Assembly (NCBI RefSeq): GCF_000003855.2
Contig: NW_003101677.1
Span: 427,008 to 491,007, forward strand
Source: Blastomyces gilchristii SLH14081
Lineage: Eukaryota > Ascomycota > Eurotiomycetes > Onygenales > Ajellomycetaceae
DNA: 64,000 bases
Direction: 5' to 3'
Below the pieces are notes generated by a model. It was not told the origin of the DNA and ran no database searches. It saw only the letters and a list, made by a program, of their open reading frames with translations. Of the stretch, positions 26,101 to 38,205 are shown piece by piece; the stretch's first letter is position 1; each line of letters starts with the position of its first letter. The position numbers were made by a program, and so were the translations under genes.

Positions 26101-28199
26101 ATAGCTTATAATAGTTTACTTTAATCAAGAAACTCTCACAGTGACAGATTCACTGAGCTCAGAGACTGAGTAAGTTCTGATTTAAAATAGAATATATCAA
26201 GAGAACTAAGAACTCAGTGAACAGACTCTCTCACAGATTAGACTATGTTAAGAAGACTAGAATAACAGACACAGAGAGACTAGAGAAGACAGAAAAGCTT
26301 TATAAAATACTCAGACTGAGTGTTATAAAGAGATTGACTGAAGAGTCTCTCAATTCTCTGTGAGAGAAGAGAGAGAAGAGAGAGAAGAAGTCTGTACAAC
26401 TACTCTCTATAACACTAAGAGTTAACACTCTGAGAATCATTATAAGAATTCTTGAAGAGAGTATCTATAATCTGAAGAGTTTGCAGACTTTGAGAAGCAC
26501 TGTAGAAGATCTGATGTAAGAGAAAACAGAGTATAAGTCTTTATAAGATCTTCTATTCAGATTGTCTGAACTACAACTGAAGAATAAATATACTCAGTAT
26601 ATTCAGAAACTACTTATAATAGAGATCAATTCTGCAGAAATAAAGAATTGAAGAGACTTAAATACTCTCTTATAAAGAGAGAGTCAGATTTATATGTCTA
26701 TGAATAAGTTTCTATACATAAAACTTATTAAAAGACATTATAACTCTTCTCTAGTAAGTCATTTTACAGATACTAGAACTCATGAGTTACTTGTAAGAAA
26801 ATACTTCTGACTGAAGATATAAGAACTTATAAAGAAGATAGTAAATTCTTGTGCTATTTATCAGAGTTCATAGATAGTATGATTCAGATTATATGAAGAA
26901 CTTACTCCTCTATTCATCTTATAGAAACCTTGAAAATAGCTAGAAATGAATACTCTTATAAGTCTCTCAGAAAGTAAGAATATATATAATACTTGCTTTA
27001 ACAGTGTACTGATGATAGTGAATTACTTTATCAAGATAACACACTTTATATTCATCTGTAAGAACTTGAAGTCAAAGAATTTAACTCATATTTTCATCTA
27101 TAATATGATCTGATTGCATGAGTTATCTGTAAACATTATCTCAGACAGAGAATTAATCTTTATAGAAGAGTTCTGATCTGATCTGATAACTATACTGAAG
27201 ATCTTATAAGATCTAAGTATGACTTTTTATCAATAGATAGATAATCAGATAAAACATCTGATAAGTATATTAAAACAGTATCTACAGTACTTTGTTAATT
27301 ATAATCAGAATAACTGAGTGCATTGATTATCACTTATAAAGTTTATATATAACAACTCAAAGCATATCAGCATAGATAAAACTCTCTTTAAGATACTCAC
27401 TGAGACTTATCTGTAAATAATCTTGATGAATCTGTGAGAGTATACTATAGAGTGTAATGATATCTGTGAACAGACTGAGAGAATTCAGAAGATCTGAGAG
27501 AAAGCCTATGAATTCTTGAGAAAGACTCAAGAGTATCAGAAGAGATACTATAACTTCAAGCATATTATAAAGAGTTTTAAGAAAGATAATAGAGTCTGAC
27601 TGAGTCTAGAAAATATTATCATATAGAGATCTAGTAAGAAGCTGAATCTCTTACAGATAGAGTCTTATAAGATTATGAAGAAAGTTAGCTTATAGTTCTA
27701 TAGATTGAAACTGTTACCTGAGTTACAGATATATAATGTTTTTTATATCTCTTTACTCTGTAAATATAAGAAATTCTCAGAAGAGAATTCTATGACTTAT
27801 CACTCTGTCTATGAAGTATTAGAGAGTGAAAGAGAATATCAGATCAAAGAGATTGTTAACTTAGAGAAGTAAGATTATAAGCTCTAATTCAAGATTCAGT
27901 GATAAGAGTATTCTGATAAGATAAATAAATTCACTTGAAAATCATCTGAGCAGATAAGACATCTGTAGAAGCTAAGATATGACTTTTATACTGTGAATTC
28001 TGATAAGTCAGAATAACACAGTCTTCACTAAGAATCTGATTATAATAAAGATATTAACACTGTTATTTATAAACTCTAGTCTATAAGATAATAAGTTTCT
28101 ACTGAGATGAACAGTCTGCAGTATATACAAGAGAAGAAGAAATTATATTCTTATTAAAGTTAAAAAACAAGAAAATAAACAGAGCTATGAACATAATTT

Positions 28200-29000
28200 A
28201 GAGATTAATAAAGAAAAAATAAGAAAACTCAAATTCATACTCTTATTATTCATGATACTTAATCTCTTCATAACTATCAATTTTCTCCTTCAAAGAAACA
28301 GAGAGTATTATATTCACAGTACAGATAATTGTTGCATTTGATATAAAAACTGTCAGAAATGTACAGACTTCAGAGAAGCTGAATATCAGAGTATACATAG
28401 TTACAGCAGAGTCTTGAGAACTGGCTGTCTGTATGTATAATTAGATATTTCTTATAAAGCTGTGTTCACTCTCTTAGTTATACTGAGATATTCAGCTCAG
28501 AAACAATTGAGATATGAAGAGAGAGCTCATCTACTCAGATCAACTTCTGTCATGAATTTATAATATTTACATTACCTTGATTACCTGGATTTTATGAGTA
28601 TTCAGAGACTTATCTTTCATTAATAATGAGATTGTAGAAATGTGCTGCAGTGTGAGAATCATTGATAGAGAATCTAGGCATATTTACATATACCTGATCA
28701 GAGATTGTGCAGATAGAGAGAGGGTGATCATAGGCCTGCAAGACTGTAGAAGATACTGATAACACTGAGAGCTTTGTAAGAACTGTTAGCTAGAGTCTGT
28801 AAGAAATTACTTATGAGAAGACTTACAGCAAAGAGAGGAACTGTGCTGCTTGAAGTCAGAAGCTGGCCTGAAAAAGGCATGAGATAAGCCACTGGCCTGA
28901 AGATCAGATACAGTGACAGGGCTGAGAGAAGTAGAGACACAGTCATGAGCAGCAGTATCTCTACTTCATCAGTCAGTAAAAAGTGATCAGAGAAGTCATG
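28200..29000 (-). pseudogene. Antisense hydrophobic frame at the 3' end of gypsy-2
   Basis: Between the end of Pol and the 3' LTR the minus strand shows a stop-interrupted but strongly hydrophobic frame. From 28946 it reads MTVSLLLSALSLYLIFR, then FAVSLLISNFL; further on, near 28300-28400, it reads FSFSEVCTFLTVFISNA followed by TIICTVNIILSVSLK. These look like membrane segments. Antisense or envelope-like third genes at this location are known in some gypsy elements, mainly of plants. Whether this is a real gene is uncertain, because RIP-type mutation by itself enriches hydrophobic codons. Confidence 0.3.
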
Positions 29001-29852
29001 AGAACACTTATAAGAAGCTCAGCAGCAGCCAGACATCATTTGTGAAGATATTGCAATTGAAAAATTTTTATTCTTAAGAAGTTCTTAAATTAATATACAG
29101 ACATTGTTAGAAACACTCTCTCTCTATCATCTGAGTGAAAACACTTCACAGATGAATGAAAATACTCACAGTTTATAAGAATAAAAGCTGTTACAGAAAA
29201 AGAGAAAAGAAGATGAGATTTCACAGATAGATCTGAGATATTTATACTACTTTAGAGAGATTTACTTATACTGTGAATAATTCTATGAAACAGTCAGATC
29301 ACATTAGTAAATAAGAGTGATTATGAATCACTGGTCTGAATCTTTCTATATGACTATAAAGAGTGATTGCAGACTGTGAATATCTTGATTCTATAATTCT
29401 ACAGAGTTAATGAAAGAATGAAAAATTCCTCACAATTCTACAGTATCAAAGAACAATGATTTATAAAAATAAGTGAAAGATTAACTTATAAATACTTCTC
29501 TTTGATAAGAATAATCTCATAGAGAGTGATTCATCTATGAGATGAATCTGTATGATAATTATATAAGAATCTTATGAAAATGATTGAGAGTCAACTAAAA
29601 CTCTTCTATATAAAAGATATGAGATGAATCTGTATAGTAGTCAGAGAAGAATCTGTAAATTATAAAGAATCTTATAGAATAAGAAACTGAGTAACAGACT
29701 CTTTTTTCTTTATAATAACAAGGGATTTTTCCTCACTGAGGTTTTTTATAGATATGAAGAGTTTTTAGTGAGTATCACTGCAGTACTGAGCTGATTCTAT
29801 GAAGTCACTCAGTGAAAGGCTTCACAGACAAAGTCTTAGAGAGGGAAGAATA

Positions 29853-30110
29853 TATAAGAAATCTCACTTCTTATGAATTCTTTATCTCTATTCCTATCTC
29901 TCATATAATTAATAGGGCTAGCAGCCCTTGGCTACACACAACTATATAGACTGGAGTTCACAAATATTATTCATAACTCAGCTTGAATACTATTATACAT
30001 TTGACTTCTACATTTTATCTTTCTACTATGAATACTTCTAGTAGTTAACAGTACATATCACGCCAAGCTGCAAACACCCGAATAATCGCCTGCGAGCACT
30101 TATTCTTACA
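29853..30110 (+). repeat. gypsy-2 3' LTR
   Basis: This partner LTR has the same length. It starts TATAAGAAATCTCACTTC (first G mutated to A) and ends TTCTTACA. Here the right part (30055-30095) is the less mutated one. Confidence 0.9.
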
Positions 30111-31605
30111 GAATTTGAATAGAAGTTAATCTTTTCTCTGTTTCATCAGAGTATTCTTATAGTTATCTTTCAAATCTTTCCTCACTGCAATGTGGTTGAC
30201 GCGGACAGATGCTGATCCATTCTTTGAACAAGAAGACACATAGGTTAATCAACAGTTGAAAGCAATGTTTCTCAATTGATTACAGTTAATACACACTTCT
30301 TATTGATGTCAATCAGTGACTTCTTCAGAAGTGATCTCAGGGACTCAGAAGTCTGTTCAGACAGTGAAAACTCTTGCTTATGTATAGACATTTGAATCTA
30401 TTCAGTTCATAACATCTGCATCATTGCTGTTCTTCAGTACAGGTGTATAAGTGACTGAAGTGTAACATCTTCTATCACTGTTCTGTATACTCTTGAGCTT
30501 GGTAAGACAGTCATTCAATATCTGAAGCTGTGTGCAGAAATCTTTATAAGTCTGGTCTTTATCTACACTTACAAGAGTCTGTAAGAGTTCAAAAGTTAAT
30601 GTCTTCTTAAGCATACTAATCTTCATTCAATTCTCTCAAGATTGATCACCTGCTTCTAGAATCTTGATGTCAAAGTCAGGGATGAATGTTGTAAGAGAAG
30701 TGTTTCTCTGTCAGATACTCTGTAATCAATCTAATACTTTTTGTTGCATGACAGTGTCTTGAAACAGGACATCAAGATATTTAATGATATTGTCAGATGT
30801 TTGCAACACTGGTTTACATGCTTTCATTCATGAATGAAACTTCTGTTTCATATGATTCTTCAATTATTCATTGATATATTAATCTTGATTGATTAATAAA
30901 CTGATGACATCTTCATCTACACTCAGTTTCATAACCATTTCCATTCTTCATGATGAGTAGAGAGTGAGATTGAAAGCATTAAAATATGCAGAAGTATCTA
31001 AGCATTCTTTTAGTGCTTTTGTATTCAATTCTGTAGATGTTGAAATTGCATGAGTTTCTTGTTGTAATAATCATTGAATCTCTTCATATTGATATTGTTG
31101 AGTTGTATGCATATCAGCTATTTATTGTTGTTGTAATTTCAACATTGCTCAGAGCCACTGTGATATTATATCTATACTCATATTCAAGAGTTCTGTCATA
31201 TTATTATTATTATTATTCTTTAATTATAGATGTATGCAGTCAGAGACTATGACATCTACCTGAGAATTAAAAGTTCTCAAGGTTTTTCCTATATCTATAA
31301 AGTTAACTATTATACATTCATCAATTTCAGATATGCAAAATCAGAAAATTCCAGCTCAGAATATAAAAACTGTTTACAAATTACAGTTTTAACATCTTCT
31401 GATACTTTGAAACCATTTGACAATATCATGACAAAAGAAAAGAGAACACAGTCTTAAAGATAGACACATTAAATAGATAGATAGAAAAGAATAGAAAGGA
31501 AAAAGTAAAGTAAAATAAAGAGAGACTGTAATGAAACAAATTATTAAACAATAGTATATAGCTGTTTTAACAGACTATATCTGATCAATTTCCTCCTCTT
31601 CATAT

Positions 31606-34600
31606 TCAGATATTTCTGAATTCAGTCATTTTCTTGTAGCTGCTTGAGTTGCTGATAGAAAGTCTATTAAGTATTTAATTCCTGTCTCAGTTGAGAATAA
31701 GAATCTCATATTTAATTGATTTAGATTATACTTCTCTTTCAATCTGACTCTGAGACTATTGTATAATACACAGTGCATTATAATATACTCAGAATTCTCA
31801 TTTGTATTACAGAATGAGCATTCTATTGACTCAAATCTAGCATCAAATCTTTGCATATAAGATTTGAAATGACCATGTACTAGTTTCAGCTGTATTATAG
31901 ATGAGAATATTTTCTTTTTATATTTAATTAAACAAGATTTTCACTTGAGTTTTGTTTCAAATCTTGAATAATGTATACTCTTCTTTTATTTCTGCCAGTT
32001 TTCATTTCACTTGTCTAAACAAGATTCTTTTATTTTTCTCTTTATAAAAGATTAGAATACAATTTTTTGAATAGATCTGCTTAGTTCTGAACCTTTTTTT
32101 GCAGCTGAATTAGTCAACTCATTACCATGAATATTCATATAAGTAGAAACTCAGTGCAGATGAATTATCAGCTTTGATATTCTTCTCTTTTGAATTTTTA
32201 AAACAGAGTTTAAGATCAGTTCAAGATTCATTTGATTATTATAAATCTGACTATTTCTAAGTCTTTTTAAAGCAGCTTGACTATCAGAGAATATTCATAT
32301 CTCTTTCAAACTATTTTCTCTTTTATAAGATTTTATTTCAATAAGTTTGAAAGCTTTCACTATTACAAATAGTTCAGTGTCAAAGACTTCAGATTCACAG
32401 CCTAAATTTCAGAAATCTGAGATGAAATTAATATTATCTTCAGTATAAGCAATGTCTGTGTCTAATCTATTCAAATTCTCATTTTTTGAGTCATCTGAAT
32501 AAATCAGAATAGAGTCTTTTATATTAATTATAGAAATTCTCTTCAAATGCTGTTCATATTCTTTCTCTTTAAATAGTTCACTTATTTATAAGTCTATAAG
32601 AGATTCAAGCTTTTCTCTTCAAAGAGATAACTTCTCATGATCAACTTTTTCAACATTTAAAGAAGAAAATTAATTTTTAATCAGTGAGTATAGTCTGTAC
32701 AGTTGAGAAGACATTTTCTTTAAAGAATTATTTTTATTTCAATTAAAAAATCTATTTCAATCCAGTTCATTTTCAGAGTTAATTAATGAAAATGAAGAAG
32801 AGACTCTTTCTCTGATTATATAATTTGAGCTCATCTTTATAACTCTCAGAGCATAGTTTATACAGGTCTTTTCAAATCTAATAGCAGAAGAAGGAATTGA
32901 AGCTTCAATTTTCATTACTTTAATAGAAGATGATTTGAATGCTCTCAGAATTCTTCTCAAAGCTCTGTTTTACAGACTTTGAAAGAGTTCAGTGAAATTT
33001 TCTTAATTATTTCATCAAACTTGAACTTCATAATCAGCTACTGAGGTAATACAGGCTATATATAACTGTCTCATAGCCTGGAAGAATAGATCTCTCTCTG
33101 TATTTAATAGTCTGATAATGTTGTTCAATAGTCTTTCTGTCTTGACAGTTCTTTGTTGAATATGATATTTAAAATTCAACTTAGAGTTTAATCATACTTC
33201 TAATCATTTGACATTTAAACTGATTTTAATCTCTCTATTTAAAAGAGTTAGAGATAGTTCTTTCTCATCAAATCTAGAAAAGAAATGAATTAACTCAGTT
33301 TTATTCATATTAATTTGAATTTGATTGATATCTACTCTGATAAAGATTTTCTTTGCAGCTTTTTCAATCACTTTCAAATTCTCTTTAATAGTTTTTAAGC
33401 TGTAGACTAGATTAATATCATCTATATAACTCAGAGATCACATTATTTTCATATTTCTGTCTTTGAATAGATATACAGTGTATATTGTAAATAAAATGAA
33501 TGAGATTGAAGATTCTTACAGTACTTCTATTTTTATCTCAGTCTTGTCTTATTTCATTCCATCAAAGAAAAGTTATATAATTCTTTTAGATATAAAACAG
33601 TTAATTCATTTTATTAGAGAAAGTGACAGTTTTAACATCTTCAAAGTCTGAATTAACTTTGACTTTGAAACATGATTAAATGCTTCTTTTATAGCAATAA
33701 AAACTGCAGTTGAGACCAGATGTTCATGCTTTATTATTTGAATATTATGAACAACTGAGAGACAAGTGTCAACTGCAGAACATTGTTTTCTATCTCTCAT
33801 TTATTCACTGAATAAAAGAGAGTTATTAATAGAGCTTATAAAAGATAGTTAAGTAGCTATTATCTTTTTCAAAACCTTTTCTAGACAGTTTAATAGAGAT
33901 ATTACTCTATATGACTTAGAAATTGAAGTGTTTCTATTAGGTTTTATAAGAATCACTTCAGTGACTTCTCTCCAGCATTCAGAATGATATTCATTTTTCA
34001 AGAGATTGAAAAAGAGCTCAAAATATTCATTCTTTAAGTAGGAATATATATTTTGAATAATTAAGTGATTAATTGAATCAGGCTCTGTAGCAGTTTTAAT
34101 AGAACTTGAGAAGATAGCTGACTCTAATTCATCTTGTGTAAGATCAGGTCATTTTCAGTCATTTTCATCAATGTAGTTGAGAAGTGATATATTCTCTTTC
34201 TCTGAATCTGAATCTGATGAGTTTTGAAAGAGAATTCTCATAAAAGCTTGACATTTTTTCTTAAAAGAGTTTGCTGTATATGATTCATTCTGAAACTCAT
34301 ATTCTAAGGCTGAAAGTTTTGCTACACTTCTTGTTTTAGTATAGTTAAAAGTTTTAAAAACTTTCTTTTCTTGTGCTTCTTCAAGAAATTTATTCCAGCA
34401 GTCTGTTTTAACTCTTTTAATATCTGAAAAATATTCATTTCTGACAGCTTTGAACTCTTTATCAGATATTACATCATTCTTTCAATCTCTTCTGACAGTA
34501 GCTAATTCTTTTCTTTTAAATGAGATATTCTCATTTTATCAAGGTTTTGAATACTCAGAAGATTTTCTCTTTGAAATATTATCTCTAATACTTGTTAGAA

Positions 34601-35490
34601 TAATAGATGTAATGAGCTTCACTCTATTCTCAAGCATTTCATTTGAGATATCTTGATCAGAATTTCAATATAGCTCACTCTGTCTTTCAGATTTTAACAG
34701 TTTTATACTTTCTTCAACTGCTTTTCAATCTGCTTTTTCAAAGTTAAACTGATTAGAGAGAAGAGTATTTTCACTCATTTATTTTTCACTCAGTTCAATA
34801 TTAAATTGAATAATCTCATGACCTGATTCTGATGTCTCATTTGAATTAATAAATCAGTTTACAAGTCTTTTTTTCATTAGATTTTGTGACATAAAGATTA
34901 AATCTATAATAGATTTCTGTTTCATGCCTTTTTTAAAGAATGTTTGTTAATCAGACTTATTAACTAAATCTATTGAATGCTTAAAGATTTATTCAATCAG
35001 ATTATCAGCTCTTACTGCTCTCTTGCATTCTGAATTTTATCAGAGATAATATGTATTGAAATCTTCTACAATTATAGAGTTTCTTGATAGAGTTATGTTC
35101 AGAAATTCTCTATCAATTGTTCAGATATTGTTATTTTTCTTCAATAACTTTTCATTATAGATATTTATAAGCTGTATAGTATTAAACTCATTCTCTTTAT
35201 CTATAATATCACTCACCAGAATATCAGGGTCAGACATGATATTAAATCTTAGATTAAATTAATATCTTGATCTCTTTCTTTCATAGATCACTACTCTTGA
35301 CTTTATCTCAGACTTTTGAGGTAGAAAGCAGTAGTAGCTTGAATGAGAAATGATGAATTTTTACTCAGTATCAAAATTCAGCTTCTGAAGCAGTATAAAA
35401 TTAACTTTTTATTCAAATACAATTTGAAGATAAAAATAAATGCAATTTGAGTTTCTATTCACATTTTTTTAAATAAATGTGATTTTTGAA
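31606..35490 (-). pseudogene. LINE ORF2: endonuclease, reverse transcriptase, RNase H
   Basis: The frame is interrupted by stops but fully traceable. The APE-type endonuclease is near 35050-35450 (LNITLSRNSIIVEDFNTYY, corresponding to the DFN motif). The reverse transcriptase lies about 33300-34200 (VSTAVFIAIKEAFNHVSKS; catalytic LSYIDDINLVYSLK at about 33400-33440). The RNase H domain is near 32100-32500 (YSDDSKNE, DTELFVIVKAF, FSDSQAALK, MNIHGNELTNSAAKKG, holding the D-E-D residues). A terminal zinc finger is at 31700-31830 (ECSFCNTNENSEYIIMHC). The last sense codons end near 31623 with QAATRK, followed by a UTR shared with the two other LINE copies. The mutated codons are mostly those explained by C-to-T or G-to-A changes. 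Confidence 0.85.
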
Positions 35491-35557
35491 AAGTTTTTAA
35501 ACTTTTTCTTTTATTGTTTTTATTGTATATTCATACTAAATGAGAGTAGAGTAGAAT

Positions 35558-37166
35558 CTAATCACTATCATCAGATAGTAGATTATAACTATTCTGAAAA
35601 GTAGGAATCTCAACTGCTTGCATTATATCTAGTTTATTATCAGAGTCATTTCTCAATTCTCTAATCTTAACAGAAGTTTGAGAATTCAAATTCTATTTAC
35701 ATTTAGCTGAAGAATTGAAGTTTGATGCTTTAGATAGTTGAGAGTTTCTTCTTTTTAAGCTTACAGTTGTGAGTTTACTGACTTGACTATTCTCTTCAGT
35801 TCTAGATTTGCTTTGAGCTTCATCTTTTCTTCAGTTCTTTTGAGTTCTTGAAGCAAATATATATTCTTTTGAGTGAGCTAGATGCATGTTTTTCTTTGCA
35901 ATTAAAGTATTTAAGTATAGTGTGTTGATATATTTCACCTCTTTTTAAGTATGTTTCACATTTATACTCACTAGTTTTGTAATCTCTGGCACAGAATGCA
36001 TATTTTGAGTCTCTAAAACAGGAGATTACAAAGTATTCATATCTTTGACAGTTTGAACAATGTGTTTGAGCTTTGAGATTCATTCTTGAGTCTTTGTATT
36101 TATAAACTCTCATTTTCAAATCTGCTACTCTTACTTCAGAGATCTTTGACTGTTCAAGTATCTTTATATATACTAGAACAGAGGCATTTCTTCTGCTTTG
36201 TCTGAACTCAATTGAATTTAGTCATACAGGCTCTTTTCTCAGTTGAATAGAGTTGTATTCTTCTAATTCATTTTTGAGAAGTAGTATTTCTTCTTCACAG
36301 TCAAAAATTTCAACAGAAATATTATGAAGAATGAATTTGTCTCACTTTTCATCTCTCTCAGATAGAATTATTATGTTTAGCAAAGATTCTACTGCTGATT
36401 TTCAGAGATTCTCATTCTGAATAAGGAATTCTGCACTGAATTCAGACATTGTAGTCAGAATAATGAAGTTTTCAAAGAATGATAACTCAATTGAAGCTAT
36501 AACTGATTTTTGAACTTCAATATCAGTCATCAACTGAGAAAAGAACTGCTGATTAATTTCATTTCTGATTTTGAAAATGAGATTTGAGTTTAGCTTGTTT
36601 CTTTGCAGAATGTCCTGGTTTGAGACTTTGAGAATAAGTCTTCTATTTCTGGAGATTTGGAAGTTTTTCTCTTTTTACATTTTCTTTTCCACTTTTCTAT
36701 GAATAGAGGCATGAGCAGTATTCTTCTCAGTTTTCTCAGGATTTTGAGCAGGTTTTGAGACAGCAGGTTTAGAGACAGCAGATTCAGCTGCTTGAGCATA
36801 TGTTTTCTTCTGATTTAAAGAAGAAGAAGAAGAAGAAGTAGAAAAGAAAGAAGAGTAAACTGAAGAGTCAGTGATTATATTAGAAATTTTCAAAGTTTTT
36901 AGAACTGTGTTTGAAATTCCAAGTTTGAACTTGATCACTTTCTGTAGTTGTCTAGCCTGAGTATGAAGAATTAACAGAACTTCTTCATTCATCTCACTCA
37001 GACACTGCTTTTCAAGAATTTTACTTCCTTTTTCAAGTTTCTGTATTTCAAGAACTTGTTATTTCTCTATTTCTTCTTTCTTTCTTCTCTTCAGAATTTC
37101 AATCTCAGAAATAGCATTTGAGAAAGCATCTTTTTCCACATCAACTGAGTGTACTTTTGAACTCAT
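35558..37166 (-). pseudogene. LINE ORF1: gag-like protein with zinc knuckles
   Basis: The ATG at 37164-37166 opens MSSKVHSVDVEKDAFSNA, and the frame can be followed to a TAG at 35558. The N-terminal part is helical and charged (EILKRRKKEEIEK). A Ser/Lys-rich middle follows near 36600-36900. The C-terminal part carries a gag-type zinc-knuckle cluster around 35840-36080 (HCSNCQRYEYFVISC, CARDYKTSEYKC, KYFNCKEKH) with several knuckle residues altered. This is the RNA-binding protein expected upstream of ORF2 in this LINE class. Confidence 0.75.
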
Positions 37167-37179
37167 TGTTCTTACTCAA

Positions 37180-37312
37180 TAAAAAGTTGGTCAGACTGCT
37201 TCAATTGAGACATTTATTAAACTCTTTTGAATTGAAAAGTTAATCAGACTGTTTTAATTAAGAGATTTCTAAGTCTGTTTTCAATTGAAAAGTTGATCAG
37301 ACTGTTTCAAAA
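37180..37312 (-). repeat. Three tandem motif copies in the LINE 5' UTR
   Basis: Upstream of ORF1 a degenerate unit around AAAAGTTGATCAGACTG recurs at 37182, 37231 and 37290, with AATTGA-rich spacers of 50-60 bases. Short tandem repeats in LINE 5' UTRs often belong to the internal promoter; that role here is inference. Confidence 0.45.
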
Positions 37313-38205
37313 GAAGAATAAAAGACTTTTGTGTATAAAACATCTGATTTTTTCACACTAGTTCAGTAACTAGGTTAGATTTTTAAAGAGAATCTAATAA
37401 ACTAAAATTGATTTTTAAGATAAATTAATAAAATCTTTACAATCTCTTTCTTGAGATACAGTGAGAAAAAGTATGATATCAATTAATAATAAATCAGATA
37501 ATATGACAGTTTTTAAGAGAAAAACTGATAAAAAATAAATCAATTTTTTACAGAGAAATTGATTAAAACTATTCAATTTTATTCTAAATCATTCAATTCT
37601 TCTCACACAACAAGTGTGCAACTCAAATCAGTTAATAAAGAGTGTAAAAAAGAATTAAGTATTAATGAAAGCTCTTCAGTTACTGAAAAAGTAATTCTTA
37701 CTTAAAAGAATATGAAATTATAACAGAAAATAACTCTGTTTTTAATTCTTTATAAAAATATTGTATAAAACTCAGAGAAAAACACCTTACTTTTTCAAGA
37801 GAAGTAAAAAACTATTTCTAAGATCTTTTTTTTTATATTAACTGCTGCAGAAGAATGAGATAGAAACTACTAAGATATACACTACTGTATACTCTCTATC
37901 AAGACTTTCTCTCTTCAGAGTCTTAATATTATAGAGAATATAAGCCTGTTTCTATATAATAATATAAATATTCTCAGCAGAATGTAGAGAAACTGGTTAT
38001 TTATATCTTAAAATAGAAGACTTTGTTAATGATTATATTAATATAGAGTTAATTCTTAAATTCAATAGCAATCTAGTGTTGCTGTTCTCAATCTCTTACA
38101 GAATCTATTGAATATTAAGATATTAAAACTAGATTTAATATATCTCACTATGCAGGAATCAAAGGCTCAGTCAGATCTTGAGATATACTGATTTTATAGT
38201 TATTA

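Larger units (their letters stand above)
22864..30110 (+). mobile_element. Second Ty3/gypsy element (gypsy-2) inserted in gypsy-1
   Basis: LTRs of 258 bases lie at 22864-23121 and 29853-30110. A GAAT duplication flanks them (22860-22863 and 30111-30114; 4 bp, extendable to GAATT if the first LTR base is shared). The plus strand encodes gag-like sequence (23170-24200, with CFICKSEYLCTNC near 24175), then Pol: RT around 25030-25700 (KKKDEDLRLYIDYYNLN; QLNMINVYT; FIIIYLNNVMMY, where DD has mutated to NN), RNase H near 25950-26100 and integrase-like sequence to about 27700. Pol fades near 28140. A further 1.7 kb precedes the 3' LTR, with a polypurine tract AGAGAGGGAAGAA at 29838-29850. Stops throughout show RIP-like decay. 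The insertion lies between the gag and protease parts of gypsy-1. Confidence 0.9.
31200..37820 (-). mobile_element. Near full-length LINE (LINE-1 copy) inserted in gypsy-1 leader/gag
   Basis: A minus-strand LINE. Its 3' (TAA)n tail is at 31200-31218, ORF2 at about 35490-31606 and ORF1 at about 37166-35558. The 5' end is placed loosely near 37820, where coding-free AT-rich leader sequence begins to lose structure. It lies two bases from the presumed gypsy-1 gag start at 31198. The left flank ends GTTCTGTCATA; I could not find its duplicate on the right, so the 5' boundary stays open. Domain order (CCHC-type ORF1; endonuclease, RT, RNase H and zinc finger in ORF2) matches the Tad1/I-type LINEs of filamentous fungi. 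Confidence 0.85.
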
